Part shown: piece by piece, positions 45,273 to 57,290 of the stretch
How the letters are laid out: the number at the start of each line of letters is the position of its first letter
Numbering within the stretch: the first letter of the stretch is position 1
NCBI GenBank assembly: GCA_030847615.1
Contig: JAUMIR010000001.1
Location: 70,569,501-70,633,500, forward strand
Reading direction: 5' to 3'
DNA from: Gambelia wislizenii
Lineage: Eukaryota; Chordata; Lepidosauria; Squamata; Crotaphytidae
Length of the DNA stretch: 64,000 nt
Made by a program: the position numbers and the translations under genes
Notes under the pieces: generated by a model
The model's input: the letters and a program-made list of their open reading frames with translations, nothing else
What the model was told of the DNA's origin: nothing
The model's database searches: none

Positions 45273-47625
45273 AGAAAATGTGTATTTGTAAGGTATTAGG
45301 AAATATGTTTTCATATGTTGTTGCATACAACTCCCATCAACCTCAGCCAACTTGGCTGATTGTGAGGGATGATGGGAACTGTCATTCAGTGACACATGAC
45401 AAGCCTATCCCTAACACACATTCTGGGTAAGGATAAGGGATAAATATTTTCAGTTCACATTCTAATGTGAATCTAATTTTTCAAACCATTATGAAATATT
45501 TGCAATAATGTTTGCCAGTCAAATAAATGTGTAACAGAAATCCACATGATAGAGAAAGTGCACACAAAAATAGGTAGATTAGTTAAAATAAGATTTAAAG
45601 TTTAATATATTAGGAAAATTTCTTGCAAAAATAATTCTGTGAGGCAAAACTTCATACAAAACTGCATGTATTAGGAAAAATATTTATAAATGTTCATTCA
45701 AACCTTAAGAAAACCTCAAATTCATGTCAAATACAACTTAATATTGAAAGAACTCTCCAAAATAGGGACAAACTGAATTTAAAGATTAGAAACATGAGAA
45801 ACTAAAATAAATCAAAACTGATAGATTTTTCCATTCCCAGCAACAGAAGCAGCGTTGCCCTCTACAAAGGTTTATGCTATTCACAAATTGCTTGAGGTTG
45901 GATGACCAATGTGTAAGGAATGAAGATGTTGCTTTGTAGGTACTTGTATGTAATTCAGCTGCCCCCACAGTAGTCTAAATTGCATGGGTTGATCCAAAGT
46001 CTGGAAATATTATTTCAGATTAAGCAGCCCAGAAGCCAGCAGCCACACTGGCTGGGGATTCTGGGAGCTATCATCCAAAAGGGTCACATTTCCACACTGT
46101 GGTTGATCTGTGTGAGAGCTGCTCGTGGGTGGTCTTGCCTTGGGGCAGGAAACTGAGCACTTTCCAATTGAGTGAAGCAAAGAATAAAATCACCCACTCC
46201 AGTCCCAGGAAGGATCATCATAATACATCAAGCTCTCTGCCCAATCCAAGGCAAGATTATAAACATCTCGATCCCTTCCCCTCCAACATGGATTAACCTA
46301 CATAATCCTGACCAGAAATGTGCGTGTATATATGTGTGTGTGTGCATGCCGCAGACAGAGAGCAGAAGTGGCAATACACAGTCCCTTCTATATTTCCTGC
46401 ATTGTTTTCAAAGAGTGAGCTGATTGCTGCTGGGGTGAGCAGTGATGGAGGGCAACCTGAGAAGGAAACTGTTTTCTATGCTGCCGAAACATTTCAATAA
46501 AACCAATCACTACAGAGTGACAGATAGTTAAAATGCGGGGAAATGATCAAGGAAGAGATACACTGTGGCTCTCTCCCTCTCCTCTCCTCTCTCTAACACA
46601 CACACACCTCTGCCCATGGAAGCTATTTGTAAGCAATCCTGGGCATCTAGGGAATGAGGCGCTGAATACCAAAATGTGTGCACACACGTGCACACACATA
46701 CACATACACAAACAGTGTGGCTACAGAGTCAAATATAGACTGCAAGGAAGGGAAACAATAGGAAGGCATTGGGTTACACTGCTGCAGGCTGCTTGTGTTG
46801 GTGGTGAGCCTAGGTGGAATGGGGGGAAAGCAGGAGGGAGGGAGCAGAGTTGGTGGGTGTTTGAGAGAACATTTGCTTCACTTCATAAAGTCCAACTTGG
46901 CACTGACTTTAGCCCTTTGTGTGTTTGCTCCAGACTGTCCTGGAGTGAATGCCAATTTATGAGACATTAATTTGAGCTGGCAGCTGAGTAGGGTTTGTAG
47001 TCTCTCTCCAGCTGGTTTCCGCTGTCCATCTCCCCCCCCCTCCACCTGCATTGCAATGACATGCACTCCCCAATTCTCATTAGGGATTAGAATAGGGCAT
47101 GGAAAATGTTTCACCAAGTTTCTGATCAGCATTTTTCTCTTTGCATTGGGGAATGACTCTGGAGGCGGAAGTATGCCATCATATGATCTCATTCCTGCAT
47201 CTGTGTGGTGCCACCAATGTGCTGCTGCCTCCAAGGACCTGGTGAGCCAACAGAAGAAAGGAAAGCAGCACCAGATGATTTTATAAGGTAATTTTTGTAT
47301 CCCTGGGGATTAGCAGTGGGAAAGGGGTGCTTGCCAAGAAAGCATCCAGTGGTGTAGTGGAACCAGGACTCCCAGGATTTAAGAGCCAAAATGCTGGGAT
47401 GAGCCCAGACAATGATGTCATTTGTCACCCTCTCAGGCTTCGCTCTTCCCTCTGAGCTTGGCTGTGAGCTATGTGGCATTTAGGGGAAAACTGATTCTCC
47501 CAGTAACAATATGTTGCTGTGAGATATCCCCCTTGTTATGCAAGGTATTATATATATGGGGTGACTTGGTCCTCAATGGTAGTTAAGACCCATCAGTTTT
47601 ACAAAAGACCTGGTCCTGTTAAGGA
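45273..47625. other. Unassigned DNA with dinucleotide repeats
   Basis: Contains (TG)n at about 46325-46347, an (AC)n run near 46597 and a CACACACGTGCACACACATAC stretch near 46680. A half MITE lies near 46020-46080. Frames up to 145 codons show no recognisable domain. Confidence 0.45.
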
Positions 47626-47752
47626 TTCTCTGGCTTTTCTTCGCAAATGAAGATTCAGGAAGGACTCATCCTGCGCTTTCTGCAAGCGCGCTGATGACTA
47701 AAAAGGCCAATCCGAGATAAACAAGTCCGGTTGCAAAAAGCACAGCAGAAGG
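47626..47752 (-). mobile_element. Zinc-finger LINE, short 3' fragment (copy 6)
   Basis: TCTCTGGCTTTTCTTCGCAA to GCACAGCAGAAGG; same terminal block as the fragment at 27412, about 127 bp, 5'-truncated at nearly the same point. Confidence 0.85.
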
Positions 47753-49340
47753 CTGCTAAAAATGGTTTGTTGATATAGATTAATACAGCTTTCTGCATTT
47801 TGAAAACTCCTTTAAGGGATGGTTAATAGGCCTGTCGAGTCACCTGCATTTCACCATTTATTTGCTGGTACACCACTGGAGGCAGCAGATGGAAGAAAGA
47901 TGTAGAGACGCATCCCTTGCATCCTTTCCTAGGCTTAGTTCCTTCCACTGCAAGATGTTATTGATTGACATATATATTTGCATTCATTGTGTTCTTATGG
48001 CTGCGGGCACAAGGAGCTTCTCAGTTTTGATCCACGAACCAATTAGTTCAAGAAGCTTCTTGGGGATGCCTGATAGTAGGCAAATCAAGACATGAAACAG
48101 TTATACTTTCTACTCTAGTTCTGTAAGTTTAAAATAGAGCTACACTAAGACCAAGGAAAGGGAAAAAAGACAAAAGAGGTTGAGAAAAGGCCTTTCATCA
48201 AGTAGGATTGCTGTGGTACCCAGTCTGTCTTCACCTCACTCTTATTAGGCTAAGTACATTTTCTAATTCATAGGGGAGATCAAACTGAAAAAGAGAGACT
48301 GTGAAGAGCTTACATGAGACCCCCTGGTATGTTTTGCTACTTCTGTTCTTTTTCTGTCTATGGGGCTAAATCTGGGCCAGGGGGTTGTTCTGAAATGAGT
48401 CATCAAAAGCTGAACTTACCTTCAGGGGGAGAATCCTCCAAATTCTTCTGATTTTCACATTCTGATGTATGAACTTCAGGCATTCCAGACCAGAGTTTGG
48501 GGAGGTACATAATGGAGAAAACTCTCACCTTACCACCTTTAAACAAGGCAGAGAAAAGCCATTCAGTTTGCCACACTGAAACGGTACCCGGCATTCTTAT
48601 TTCCTCTTATCTCCGTAACTGTATAAAATTGCCATTGTAGCCAAGGCATTGTGTGACACTTTTCTTCTCCACAGCCATCTCATCTCCTACTTGAGGATGT
48701 TTTACTAATACAATCTGTTCTTTAGCCCCATTGTACCAATCAGCTGAAAGACAATTCTTTAAGAGGTTTGTGGTATGCTAGCTAAATGGGGAATATTACA
48801 GGGATCTTTTGCTGAGTAGGAAGAAGTACAGTATTTCTGCCTTCTCTGACAGGCATAGAACCCAAGATTTACAAGCTGTCAGCCCAATGCTTGACAGTGT
48901 GAATGGCTGGCAGACAGATGCCTCCGAGAGGTTTACAAATAGGTTATGATGGTGATAGCCAGCAGCCTCTGAAAACAGAAGCTGTACTTTTGGCTATCAC
49001 AGATAGTAGTGATGGACAAATCTCCTATTCTTGCCTCCATCTCATATTTTCCTTAAAAAAAATTTACATGCTAGCTGGCCATCTTTCAACACAGAACCTA
49101 GGAAAAGTAACATTTTTGGACCACAGCTTATCAAATGTTCATGCTCACTGGTGCATTATAAAAGTTGTAGTCACTCCAAAAGATAACTTTTCCCAAGCTC
49201 TGCTCCAGTGGCAATGAGTTCTACAGACTGGTTGCACGTTGATGCAGTTTTTGGTTTGTGACAAACCAGCTTTCAGCAAAGACCTGGAAGAGGGAAGTCC
49301 TCTGGCTGGCTGTACCACTCACGATTTTATAAAGCTTCCA
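47753..49340. other. Unassigned intergenic DNA
   Basis: No exon recognised. A MITE half (GGACCACAGCTTATCAAATG to AACTTTTCCCAAGCTCTG) lies near 49118-49203. Confidence 0.5.
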
Positions 49341-50930
49341 CCGCTTTTATTAAGGGCGGGGGTGGGGAGAGGGGAATAGACCCTCCAAGTCTGGGAAAAT
49401 CAAGGTGGCAGCAATGACGGAGACATCTTCCCAGTTCAAGGCGAGCCCTGCATTCGAATCCCACCCAGGAGGGGGTGCAATCGCCATGCCAAAGCTGGGG
49501 ATTTTTATTTTACACGTTACGTTCTGATGATGATTTTTGGTTGGGGACCCTTTCAAAGCGCGCGGAGGAGGGAGAGGCACTCCTGGCCTGGCGGAGAGGG
49601 AGGCGGCGGCGGCGGAGGAGGAGGCGCCAATCCTGCTCCGGGTTCATGGCAAGGCGTCTGTGCGCCTCTCCCGCTCGCCCCCTCCCGCGCCTCCCTCCCC
49701 TCCCCTCCCCGAGCCTGGGCTGCCAAGGCGTCGCAGGTGAGAGGTGAGCCGGGCGGCGGGGCCAGGTCGGAGGCGAGGCGGTGGGCGCTGTGGGGCGGGG
49801 GCCGGGGGGCTGCCTGGCTCCCTCCTCGCGCGGCAGTGGGGAGGCGGAATGTCCCAGGGAGGGAGCGGGGATGTGTAGCCACACGCAGCCGCTGGCAGCC
49901 GGCCTGAGCATGCACGGCAACGGCGGGAGCAGCACCACCAGCAGCACCAGCAGCAGCGGGGAGGCTCTGGTGGGCAGCTTGGCCGCGGCGCCCCCCGAAC
50001 CCTCCCGCGCCCGGGCAAGGGAAGGCATGGCAGCGGCAGCGGCGGCAGACCCCCTCCGCCGGTCCCCGCGCTAGTCTCCGGGCGGGCGGGCGGGCGGGCA
50101 GGCGCGCCCCGGGGGAGAGAAAGGAACCGCTGCCGCCCCCGCTGCGGTCGCCGAGGTGAGGGAGACGAGGCGGGGTGGGTGGCTGGGGGTAGGTGGGGGG
50201 TCTTTTCCGAGGGAGGAGGAGGAGGAGGGTGTGCGCGCGTGGGTGTTGCGCTGCTGGTTGGGAAGGAGGGGAGCCCGGCGGTGGCCCAGGCGAGGGCTGG
50301 GGGTGGGGGGCAGCTGGGGGAGAAGGAGGGCAGTGGGCCACCGCGGGGGTTGCAGAAATGGGAGGGAAGCCGGAGCAGGAGGGAGGACCCAAGGAGAGCA
50401 CGCGGAGGAGGAGGAGGAGGAGGAGGGCCGGCCTGCCTGCCTGCCTGCCGGAGGGGGGGGGAGCAAGGGAGGCAGCCGACGGGGATGCGCCCTCCTGAGG
50501 CAACCGAGGAGGAGGAGGCGAGCCCCCGGGGATTCTCGGGCCGACGGAGAGGGCTGGGTAGCCCGCGGCCCTTCCGAGCCAGTGTGGTGTGTGTGGAGAT
50601 GGGTGGTGAGGCTTGGATGGGCGAGTGCGCGCCAAAGCCTCTCGGTCCCTGGACGGGCGTCGAAGTCCGGGCTCCGTTCGGGGAGGGGTCGCCTGGCGCG
50701 GAGGGTGTGAGGCGGCCGGGCGGGCGCACGTGGGGCTGCGCGGGGCGGCGGGGCGGGGCGGCTCCTTCGCCCGGCCGTGGGAGGCACCGAAGGCTAGCTA
50801 GCGATCTTCCCAGCCGCCGGGGTAGAGGGGTCAGGACCCCTCGGTGAGCCTCCTCAGCTAAGAACAGCCGGGCGAGCATAGGGGGCGGCGGAGGGGAGAG
50901 AGAGAAGCGTAGGCCCAAGGAGGCCTTTAT
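49341..50930. promoter_or_regulatory. CpG island 2, probable promoter and first exon of a host gene
   Basis: About 1.5 kb of very GC-rich, CpG-dense DNA with GGGCGGGG (Sp1/KLF-type) boxes. Two good plus-strand splice donors are present: GTCGCAG|GTGAGA near 49736 and GCCGAG|GTGAGG near 50155. That suggests alternative first exons of a plus-strand gene. A frame before the second donor includes MCSHTQPLAAGLSMHGNGG (from 49870) and ends in a stop at 50074, before the donor. It could be a 5' UTR upstream frame rather than the main coding start. Long frames on the minus strand are Pro/Arg/Ser-rich artefacts of composition. The gene could not be named. Confidence 0.75.
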
Positions 50931-51610
50931 TGGACCACCCTCTCCTCAGCCCAGGAGCTCGTATAAAGCCGTTCTCTTTTATAATCCCCAGCCCAATTAA
51001 GACAGATGCTGCTAAGGGGCATTTTCTATGTTACTCTCTCCCCCCCTTTTGGGGGGGGGGCTACTGAACTTGTTTCTCCCATTTGGTGGAGTCAGAACAA
51101 AAGCAGGTCTTACTACCACATGTACCATCCACAGGGAACAGGAACTGCTCACATGGCAGGGGGCATGGGTGAGGTAGTCCTTTGCCACCTGCCCCAGTTG
51201 GAAAAGTCACCTTTGGGATTCCAGCTGCCAGAATTCCCCAGCAGCCGGTTTGGCCAGTGGCAATGCTGGTGGGGAGATTATCAGAATTGTTGTTCCCCCC
51301 ACCAAAAAAAAAATCAACTTCCCCAAACTCTGCCTGGTTGGTTGGTTAAAACACTTGAGTTGTATACCTGGAAGTAGAGCGTGTGAAATGACCAAGGTGG
51401 CTCTAGCCAGAATTGGGGGTTGCCCATTATTCCTCACAGCTTTGGGACTTGACCAGGAGGCCTTTTCTGCTGCAGTTGAGTACTGCATGTTTCCCTAAGG
51501 AAAGTGGGTGTAATACGCATGACATTAGAGATGCAGATGGGAGGTTGTTCAGTAATGGCGTAACTGCACAACATTTTGGAGAAGGGGGAAGACTAGCTTG
51601 AACATTTTGA
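50931..51610. other. Probable intron or intergenic DNA
   Basis: Falls back to average composition. MITE remnants (for example AATTCCCCAGCAGCCGG near 51231) are present; no exon recognised. Confidence 0.45.
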
Positions 51611-51616
51611 GATAAG

Positions 51617-51717
51617 CAGGGCTTGGAAAAGTTACTGTTTTGGCTACAACCCCCAGAATCCTCCCCCTGCTAGTTGGGGTTTTTAGTTCAAAATTAATTT
51701 CCCCAACTTGTGCCTAT
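51617..51717. mobile_element. Palindromic MITE (GGGCTTGGAAAAG type)
   Basis: Left GGGCTTGGAAAAGTTACTG, right AAATTAATTTCCCCAACTTG, with CAACCCCCAGAATCC in the core. Same family as 39212. Confidence 0.6.
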
Positions 51718-51789
51718 AGATTCCTACCCTACTGAACAGATAGGTGCAGTCCAGCCACATGTCTGTATTTGCTTCTGTAGATGGTCAGT

Positions 51790-52045
51790 CTAATAAGTCC
51801 ACATTTCTAGCTGCCCCTGTACATAGTACAAATCGACTCCTGTATCCACAGGACGTTCTAAGGCGCCTTGTGGATACCTGAAACCATGGATACTAGGGAA
51901 TCCTATTATTTTTGATGAGATGAATACCAGAGGTTGACCATAGAAGCACATTGGAGGACCTAAAAATGCCTGGAGAGAACATATTTTTTGGATGTGGATA
52001 AGTGAAACTGGATACTGAAACCATGGGTACAGGGGTCCACCTATG
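51790..52045. mobile_element. Tigger-like MITE, degraded
   Basis: GACTCCTGTATCCACAGG, TTGTGGATACCTGAAACC then ATGGATACT, and GATACTGAAACCATGGGTAC are the repeated blocks of Tigger-type elements; compare 15624-15862. Termini and TA duplication are not clear. Confidence 0.5.
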
Positions 52046-52111
52046 TTTGCAAACCAGACCAGTGCGCTAAGAGCCACAGATCCCCTTGACACAGCACATC
52101 TTAAACCAGTG

Positions 52112-52265
52112 CTGGCCCTGTCATTAAACAGAGGAGCTGGCTGCCTCCGCCAGCAGATTTTGGCAGTCATGAAAGGAAAGCAAATTGTTAGTTGTTTAAT
52201 TTGTTATGTGATCCTCAGGGATGAAGGAGAGGTGCTTGTGGGATTTGCTGCCTCACCTGCCTAAA
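52112..52265. mobile_element. hAT-type MITE fragment
   Basis: CAGTGCTGGCCCTGTCATTA then AACAGAGG, and CTGCCTCCGCCAGCAGATTT, match the common hAT-derived left end. The right side is not identified. Confidence 0.45.
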
Positions 52266-53404
52266 TAACTTGCCTTGCTTTGGATACTATGCATCTTGGC
52301 TTGAGGGGGTGGGTGCCATTAGCTGCTTCACCACAGGTAACAAAATACCTTGGGCATGCCCTGTCCTAAACCTATCTATCTTATTGATCCTGCAGTATAA
52401 TAAAGAATCCCATCTTGATGCAGCAATTCTTGTTATTCAGTCTGTGGACTATGCAGTAATGAACAATAATCCTATCCATTTTTAGCATAGTTATGCTGGG
52501 TCCCATCACTGCCAGCTGATTGGACAATAGGTGTCATGGACTTGCGTGCACACACACACACACCCATTATACAACAATTAACTCTCCATTCATCAAGTCA
52601 AAATAGTGTTTGTGCTTGCGGAATGACTAGATGCACTTGGGATTGCCCTTATGCAGTCCTTGAGAAAGTGCAACTCTAGTGCAACAGTTTTTTACACTAG
52701 TATAATGTCTCAACAGGATTTTGGCTGTAGACCTCATCCTACTTTGAGCTCTTCCTTTTTGTCTTCTGATGAATTGCGATCCAGTTAATCTAAGGAAGCC
52801 ATTCAGTTATGAATAAATATGTTAACTCGGAATCCCATTTTCCAAGCCAATAACTCCTTCCTGTGGCCAAATAGCCCTTCTCCTATTAATAAAAGAAATA
52901 CATTGATCTATTATAAGGGATCCTTCAGCATGCATCTAAGTGTAGAAACTATTGCAAGTACATTTTTTTTGCGGGGGGGGGGAGCCAATTAGATTTTTAA
53001 AATCATAATTGCTTTCAGATGCCCCAGGCTTCCTCTGCCCTGGAGACTTTATTGGGAATGGAAAGGAGAAATGACCTTTTCAATGACATGCAGTATTCAG
53101 CTGAGATCCTAACAGCTCAGGAGGAATTGGCTGCCAACTGTTCATCCTTAATCCATAAATTATTTTATAAGATTCACAGGAATCACTTTGCCCTTCCCTG
53201 ATATGCAGCAGCTGTTCAGCAGCACAAAGCAACACAACACAATACTTTAGGGTAGGAAGTGAAAGAGAATCTTCTAGCCAATTGGAATTACAATGGGATT
53301 TTAGGGAAGGAGTAGAGCATTGTTACCCACAGATGAACTTGAGCAGAATTCTATATAGACTAATAAAAACAACAGCTTTTAATCATCAGGCAAAATTAGA
53401 ATCT
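52266..53404. other. Unassigned DNA
   Basis: A (CA)n run lies near 52546-52563 and a G run near 52972. No exon recognised. Confidence 0.45.
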
Positions 53405-53545
53405 TTACTTGAAAGCTCTTCTCTGGACTCTACAAAAAGAGGCTGGACAGCTACCTGGTATGGAGAACTTGCACTGAGTAGGGGGTGGACTTGATGGCCC
53501 ATGAGGCCCCTTCCAGCTATGATTATGTGATTCTACATCCTTGAA
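53405..53545 (+). mobile_element. CR1 3' end
   Basis: AAAAAGAGGCTGGACAGCTA, GGGGGTGGACTTGATGGCCC, CTTCCAGCTATGATTATGTG then ATTCTAC: CR1 3' UTR with its octamer tail. Different subfamily from the copy at 12690. Confidence 0.85.
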
Positions 53546-54811
53546 AAGGAATAGATTTGACACCAGCTTTGTTCAACCTAGTGCCTTCCAGCTGTGCTCT
53601 GTGGGGGCTCATGGGAACTGAACTCCAAGATGTGGAGGGCACCAGGCTGGGAAAGTTGTTTTACATTAAAAAGCCCCCCCCCCAAAAAAAGTTACTGTTT
53701 TTGATTACAGCTTCCAGAATCCCCCAGCCAGCATGGGAGTTATAATCCACAAAAATGTCTTTCCCCAGGCCCTATAAAAAAGTAATACATGGATGCAGCC
53801 AATATGCATGCTGACTGGGGGGGGGGGGGGGTGAGAGGGACTTGTAGTCCAAAAAAGTAACGTTTCCAAGCTCTGCTTAAATTTTGTGTCACTGGAATTG
53901 ACAGTTTTACAAAAATGTCATCTCTTGTGTTTATGTTACTATCTCTTCATATTGGTTGTCACCTTATGATCTTCATATTTAAACCAGTGACATTATTATG
54001 GCATCCCTCAAAGAATCTTGGGAATTTTTATTGGAGGGTGAAGATTCTGTTATGAGGGAATCAGAGCTGGTCCAAAACATTTTGGTGCTTGAAGTGAAGG
54101 ACAAGCTGCTGCCTTCCCTATTCCATATTCAAAAGCTTGCCAGATTGGCAATAGAATCTAACCAGCACTGATGTTAGCACAATGGCCTCCATAGCAACTG
54201 ATGGCACAAAGTTGGCATAGGGGGTCTCAGGAAAGGCTGTGTGACTAACTCTGTCCGCTCTTTGTCCCTCAGCATCTGCTAACTTATAAGGCTGCCTTCT
54301 TTTGCCTCATAGTGGGGACACACCCTAGAGGGAATAACTGTAGACTAGTATGTCTGTTTTATAGATGAACATATAGGTATATTCTGGCATTTCAAGAGAG
54401 TAAAAATGTGACAGCTGAATGTATGTTATTTTCTGTCCAAAAATTTAAGGCAACTCCTATGCATGTCTTGCTCTAATTCAGCCATATTATCTAGATCTCT
54501 TTCTCTTGCATGGCTGGGAGATATAAAAAAAACATACTACTAATTACAAACTTAATTTTAATTTTGGTTGTATTTATAAACTCATTGTGCTTAGTCCTAC
54601 ATGAGGAGGATTGTGAGTAAAGTCTCAGCTCTCAGAATAGTTAGGCTTAAAAATAATTCTATTAAGAATAGAAGTACCCTAGCTTTTTGCTTACTAATGG
54701 TCTGTTATGACTAAAACAGTTTGCATTGTTTCATTTTTTGGAGCTGGAATTCAGAAAAATTAGCATACCACAAACATCTATATAAATCAAACAAAAGGTG
54801 CCTGCCTACAA
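53546..54811. other. Unassigned DNA with MITE pieces
   Basis: Palindromic MITE parts lie at about 53562-53660 and 53690-53770. A long G run (at least 14) lies near 53817. A hAT-type start (AGCTGGTCCAAAACATTTTG) lies near 54066. No exon. Confidence 0.45.
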
Positions 54812-55075
54812 TTCCAGTGTGGTGTAATGATGAAGAGTGTTGGACAAGGGCTTGGGAAACCCAGGTCGGAGTCCCCATTGAGCCATGAAACTTATTGGTC
54901 CAGTAACCTATCTCACAGAGTTGTTGTGAGGATAATGTAGAGAAGAAGAGAGCCATGTATGCTGCCTTAGGTAACTGAAGGAAATGTGGAGTGTAAGTGT
55001 AGCTGCTTTGCTTTCCATGGTGGGGGGAAAGTGGGATATGAATGAAATAAACAAATAACTAATAAACACTCTTTC
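54812..55075 (+). mobile_element. tRNA-derived SINE (+)
   Basis: Head CCAGTGTGGTGTAATGATGA (A-box region GTGGTGTAATGATG) and a B-box-like AGGTCGGAGTCCCC. The body is TAACCTATCTCACAGAGTTG then TTGTGAGGATAATG, ending GTGGGATATGAATGAAATAA. Distinct body from the SINE at 36704 but with a similar ATAAA-type end. Reverse partner at 12045. Confidence 0.75.
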
Positions 55076-56745
55076 CAGAAGAAGGTGGCATTGAACTGGG
55101 TGCTTTCTCTCAGCCCACCTCTAAGGATTACTGTGATGATTGTGTGGATTAGCTGTGTATGCTGCTTGGAGTTATTTAGAGGAAGAGAATGGGCCAAAGC
55201 TGAGTAGTGGAGCACATGCAGTCAATACAGAAAGTCTCCAACTGTTGGGGAATATTTCTCTCTGGGATCCTGAAGAAATGCTGCTGATCTAAGTAGATCA
55301 TATGGGCCATAGAAACAAGAGCTAGAAAAATTGTTTTGGATTACTTTTCTAAGTTTTGATATAGACTTACAGTTGGTTTAAAATGTTCATGATGATAGGA
55401 CACACAAATGTGATTGGGGGGAAAGTCTAGCAAGAAACTGTAATACTGCTTCAGGAGGTTACATAGAAGATGCTCTGCAGAAGACACAAAGCAATAGGAA
55501 GAGATACAACTACATTTCAGTGTTGTTTTAACTTGAGTTTCCAATGCCTACCCTGCAGAGTACTCCTGATGGCTGAGTATATCTTTTCAGAGGTAGCCTA
55601 CGGTGATATGATTCCAGCCAAGAGTGATATGATTCCAGTGGTAAAAGGGGTAAAAATGGTCTCATGAGCAGTGCATACTGCTTTTTGAGTGCACGAGAGA
55701 TGACAGTTCTAGTACCTTTAACCTCTAGATTAAGGGTGTACATATGGCCATTCAGATGTTATACTGCAGTTCCCTTCTGCCCTAGCAGACATAGCCAATG
55801 GCAAGTGTTGACAGGAGCTGCAGTCAAACAGCATCTGGAAATCCAACCCAGAAACTTTTGAAGAAGAGTGGGATGTGAGAGCCAGAAATACCTTTTGGTT
55901 TGGTGTTTGTTCTTTTAAACATGTTAATTCACAGTAATAATCCTGCTGGCAATTTGAAGTCCTATGATAGTGCTGCAGAGGTGCCTACGAAGTATTGGTC
56001 TGACTTTGCCTTCATGTTCTTGTAGGTAACTGTCTCGTTGGGGCCACACTGACCATGCTCAGGAGCTTCTGTCTTCAGCTCATGTCCTTGCTTTGGATCC
56101 TGGTGGCCCATCACCATTTTACCCAAGGTGAGGATTAGTGAAATATTTGCTTGAGTGCACGAAGTCTTATAGCAAGAAAGAGAGCAATGACTCATGTGCC
56201 ATGATACATGCAGGAGCCTCTCATGAACTCTCGGTGAATGATTAGTCTTGTTTCAGAAAGAGTTCCCCATTCTTCAGGTACCAAATAAACAAATCATTAA
56301 GCATACCTGTATGCAGGGATGGATTAAGACATGCCAAGGCTTTAAACTATGTCAAGTTTAAGAGACCCCATAATATTAACCCCCCCTTCTAACAGTTATT
56401 TAAAATTTTTAATTTTGGGAGCATCTGCATTACACTTATATTAGTATTTTATACTTTGTCATGCCTCTGTCCTAAGGAATCCTTGGATCTGTACCTTGAT
56501 TAGGTAATTCAGATTCTCTTGTAGAAAGATTGAGTCCAGTCCTCTGGACTACATTTCCCAAGGTATTCTGGGTGCCTAACTACAGTACAGGCTTAAACTG
56601 ATTTAATTTTAAGTCCCTTTCTTCTTGGGGAACCTTGGGATCTTCTAAGTATGTACATAACTAAACTACAAACTCCAGGATTCCTTAGGATGGAGCAATG
56701 ATAAATAATGTGGCATGAAAGTGATATAACTGCTAGTGCATAGTG
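55076..56745. other. Unassigned DNA with MITE pieces
   Basis: Palindromic MITE at about 55735-55860 (GTTATACTGCAGTTCCC and GGAGCTGCAGTCAAACAGC). hAT-like start CAGGGATGGATTAAGACATG near 56314. Half-palindromic element at about 56490-56740. No exon recognised. Confidence 0.45.
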
Positions 56746-56857
56746 CAGACAGACTATCTTTCTAGGCCCTTTAATACTACACAGTGATAGAATTATGATT
56801 CCATTTTAACTGTCATGGCAACATCCTGTGGAATCCCGAACTTTCTAGTGTGCTGAG

Positions 56858-57172
56858 GTAATTCTCAACCTTTGGCTTCCAAATGTTTGGGACTTCAACT
56901 CCCAGGTTCACTCAGCCTTCCATCCTTTCGTAGGTTGGTAAATTGAGTACCCAGCTTGTGGAGGCAATTAGCTAACACACATTGGAAACTGTTTAATGCA
57001 GTGTAGATGTGTAAATAGCTATTGCTCAAAACAATTTGTAAGCCGCTCTGAAAGCCTTGTGGCTGAAGAGCGGGGTATAAATAACTAACTAAATAAGAAT
57101 CCTTGGCCATTGGCCATGCTGGCTGGGACTTCTAAGAGTAGAAAGTCCCAGACATCTGGAGGGCCAAAGTTG
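56858..57172. mobile_element. Inner palindromic MITE, split by a SINE
   Basis: Left part ATTCTCAACCTTTGGCTTCC, CTTCAACTCCCAG. Right part AATCCTTGGCCATTGGCC, CATGCTGGCTGGGAC, AGACATCTGGAGGGCCAAAG. The two halves are adjacent in the intact family. Confidence 0.7.
56906..57099 (+). mobile_element. SINE with L2-type tail, headless, inside the MITE
   Basis: Starts GGTTCACTCAGCCTTCC, so the tRNA head (both Pol III boxes) is missing. The body equals the SINE at 36704 base for base over long stretches. The tail GTAAGCCGCTCTGAAAGCC, GAAGAGCGGGGTATAAATAA has a complete CCGCTCT/AGAGCGG stem. 5' truncation points to target-primed reverse transcription. Confidence 0.88.
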
Positions 57173-57290
57173 CACTAGAGCTCTCTATGAATTCTAAATA
57201 CCCCTCTAAACTACAAATCTCAGGATTCTGTAGGGTGGAACCATGGGAGTTAAAGTGGAATCGTAGCATTATCATTGTGGAAAGTGTAGG

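Larger units (their letters stand above)
56755..57290. mobile_element. Outer palindromic MITE, split by a second MITE
   Basis: Left arm (56755-56855) has GATTCCATTTTAACTGTCATG then GCAAC; right arm (57175-57290) has AAATCTCAGGATTC, GGAACCATGGGAGTTAAAG then TGGAATCGTAG. These are inverted copies of each other and match 27172 and 45053. The middle is occupied by another MITE, itself split by a SINE. Confidence 0.65.

Noticed and set aside
46533..47286. Overlapping frames of 104-145 codons considered as host exons
   Set aside because: No domain, no clear splice sites or codon bias, and they include dinucleotide repeats.
49553..50918. Minus-strand frames of 360-424 codons in the GC-rich region
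   Set aside because: Pro/Arg/Ser/Ala-rich and overlapping in several frames on both strands; explained by lack of AT-rich stop codons in the CpG island.
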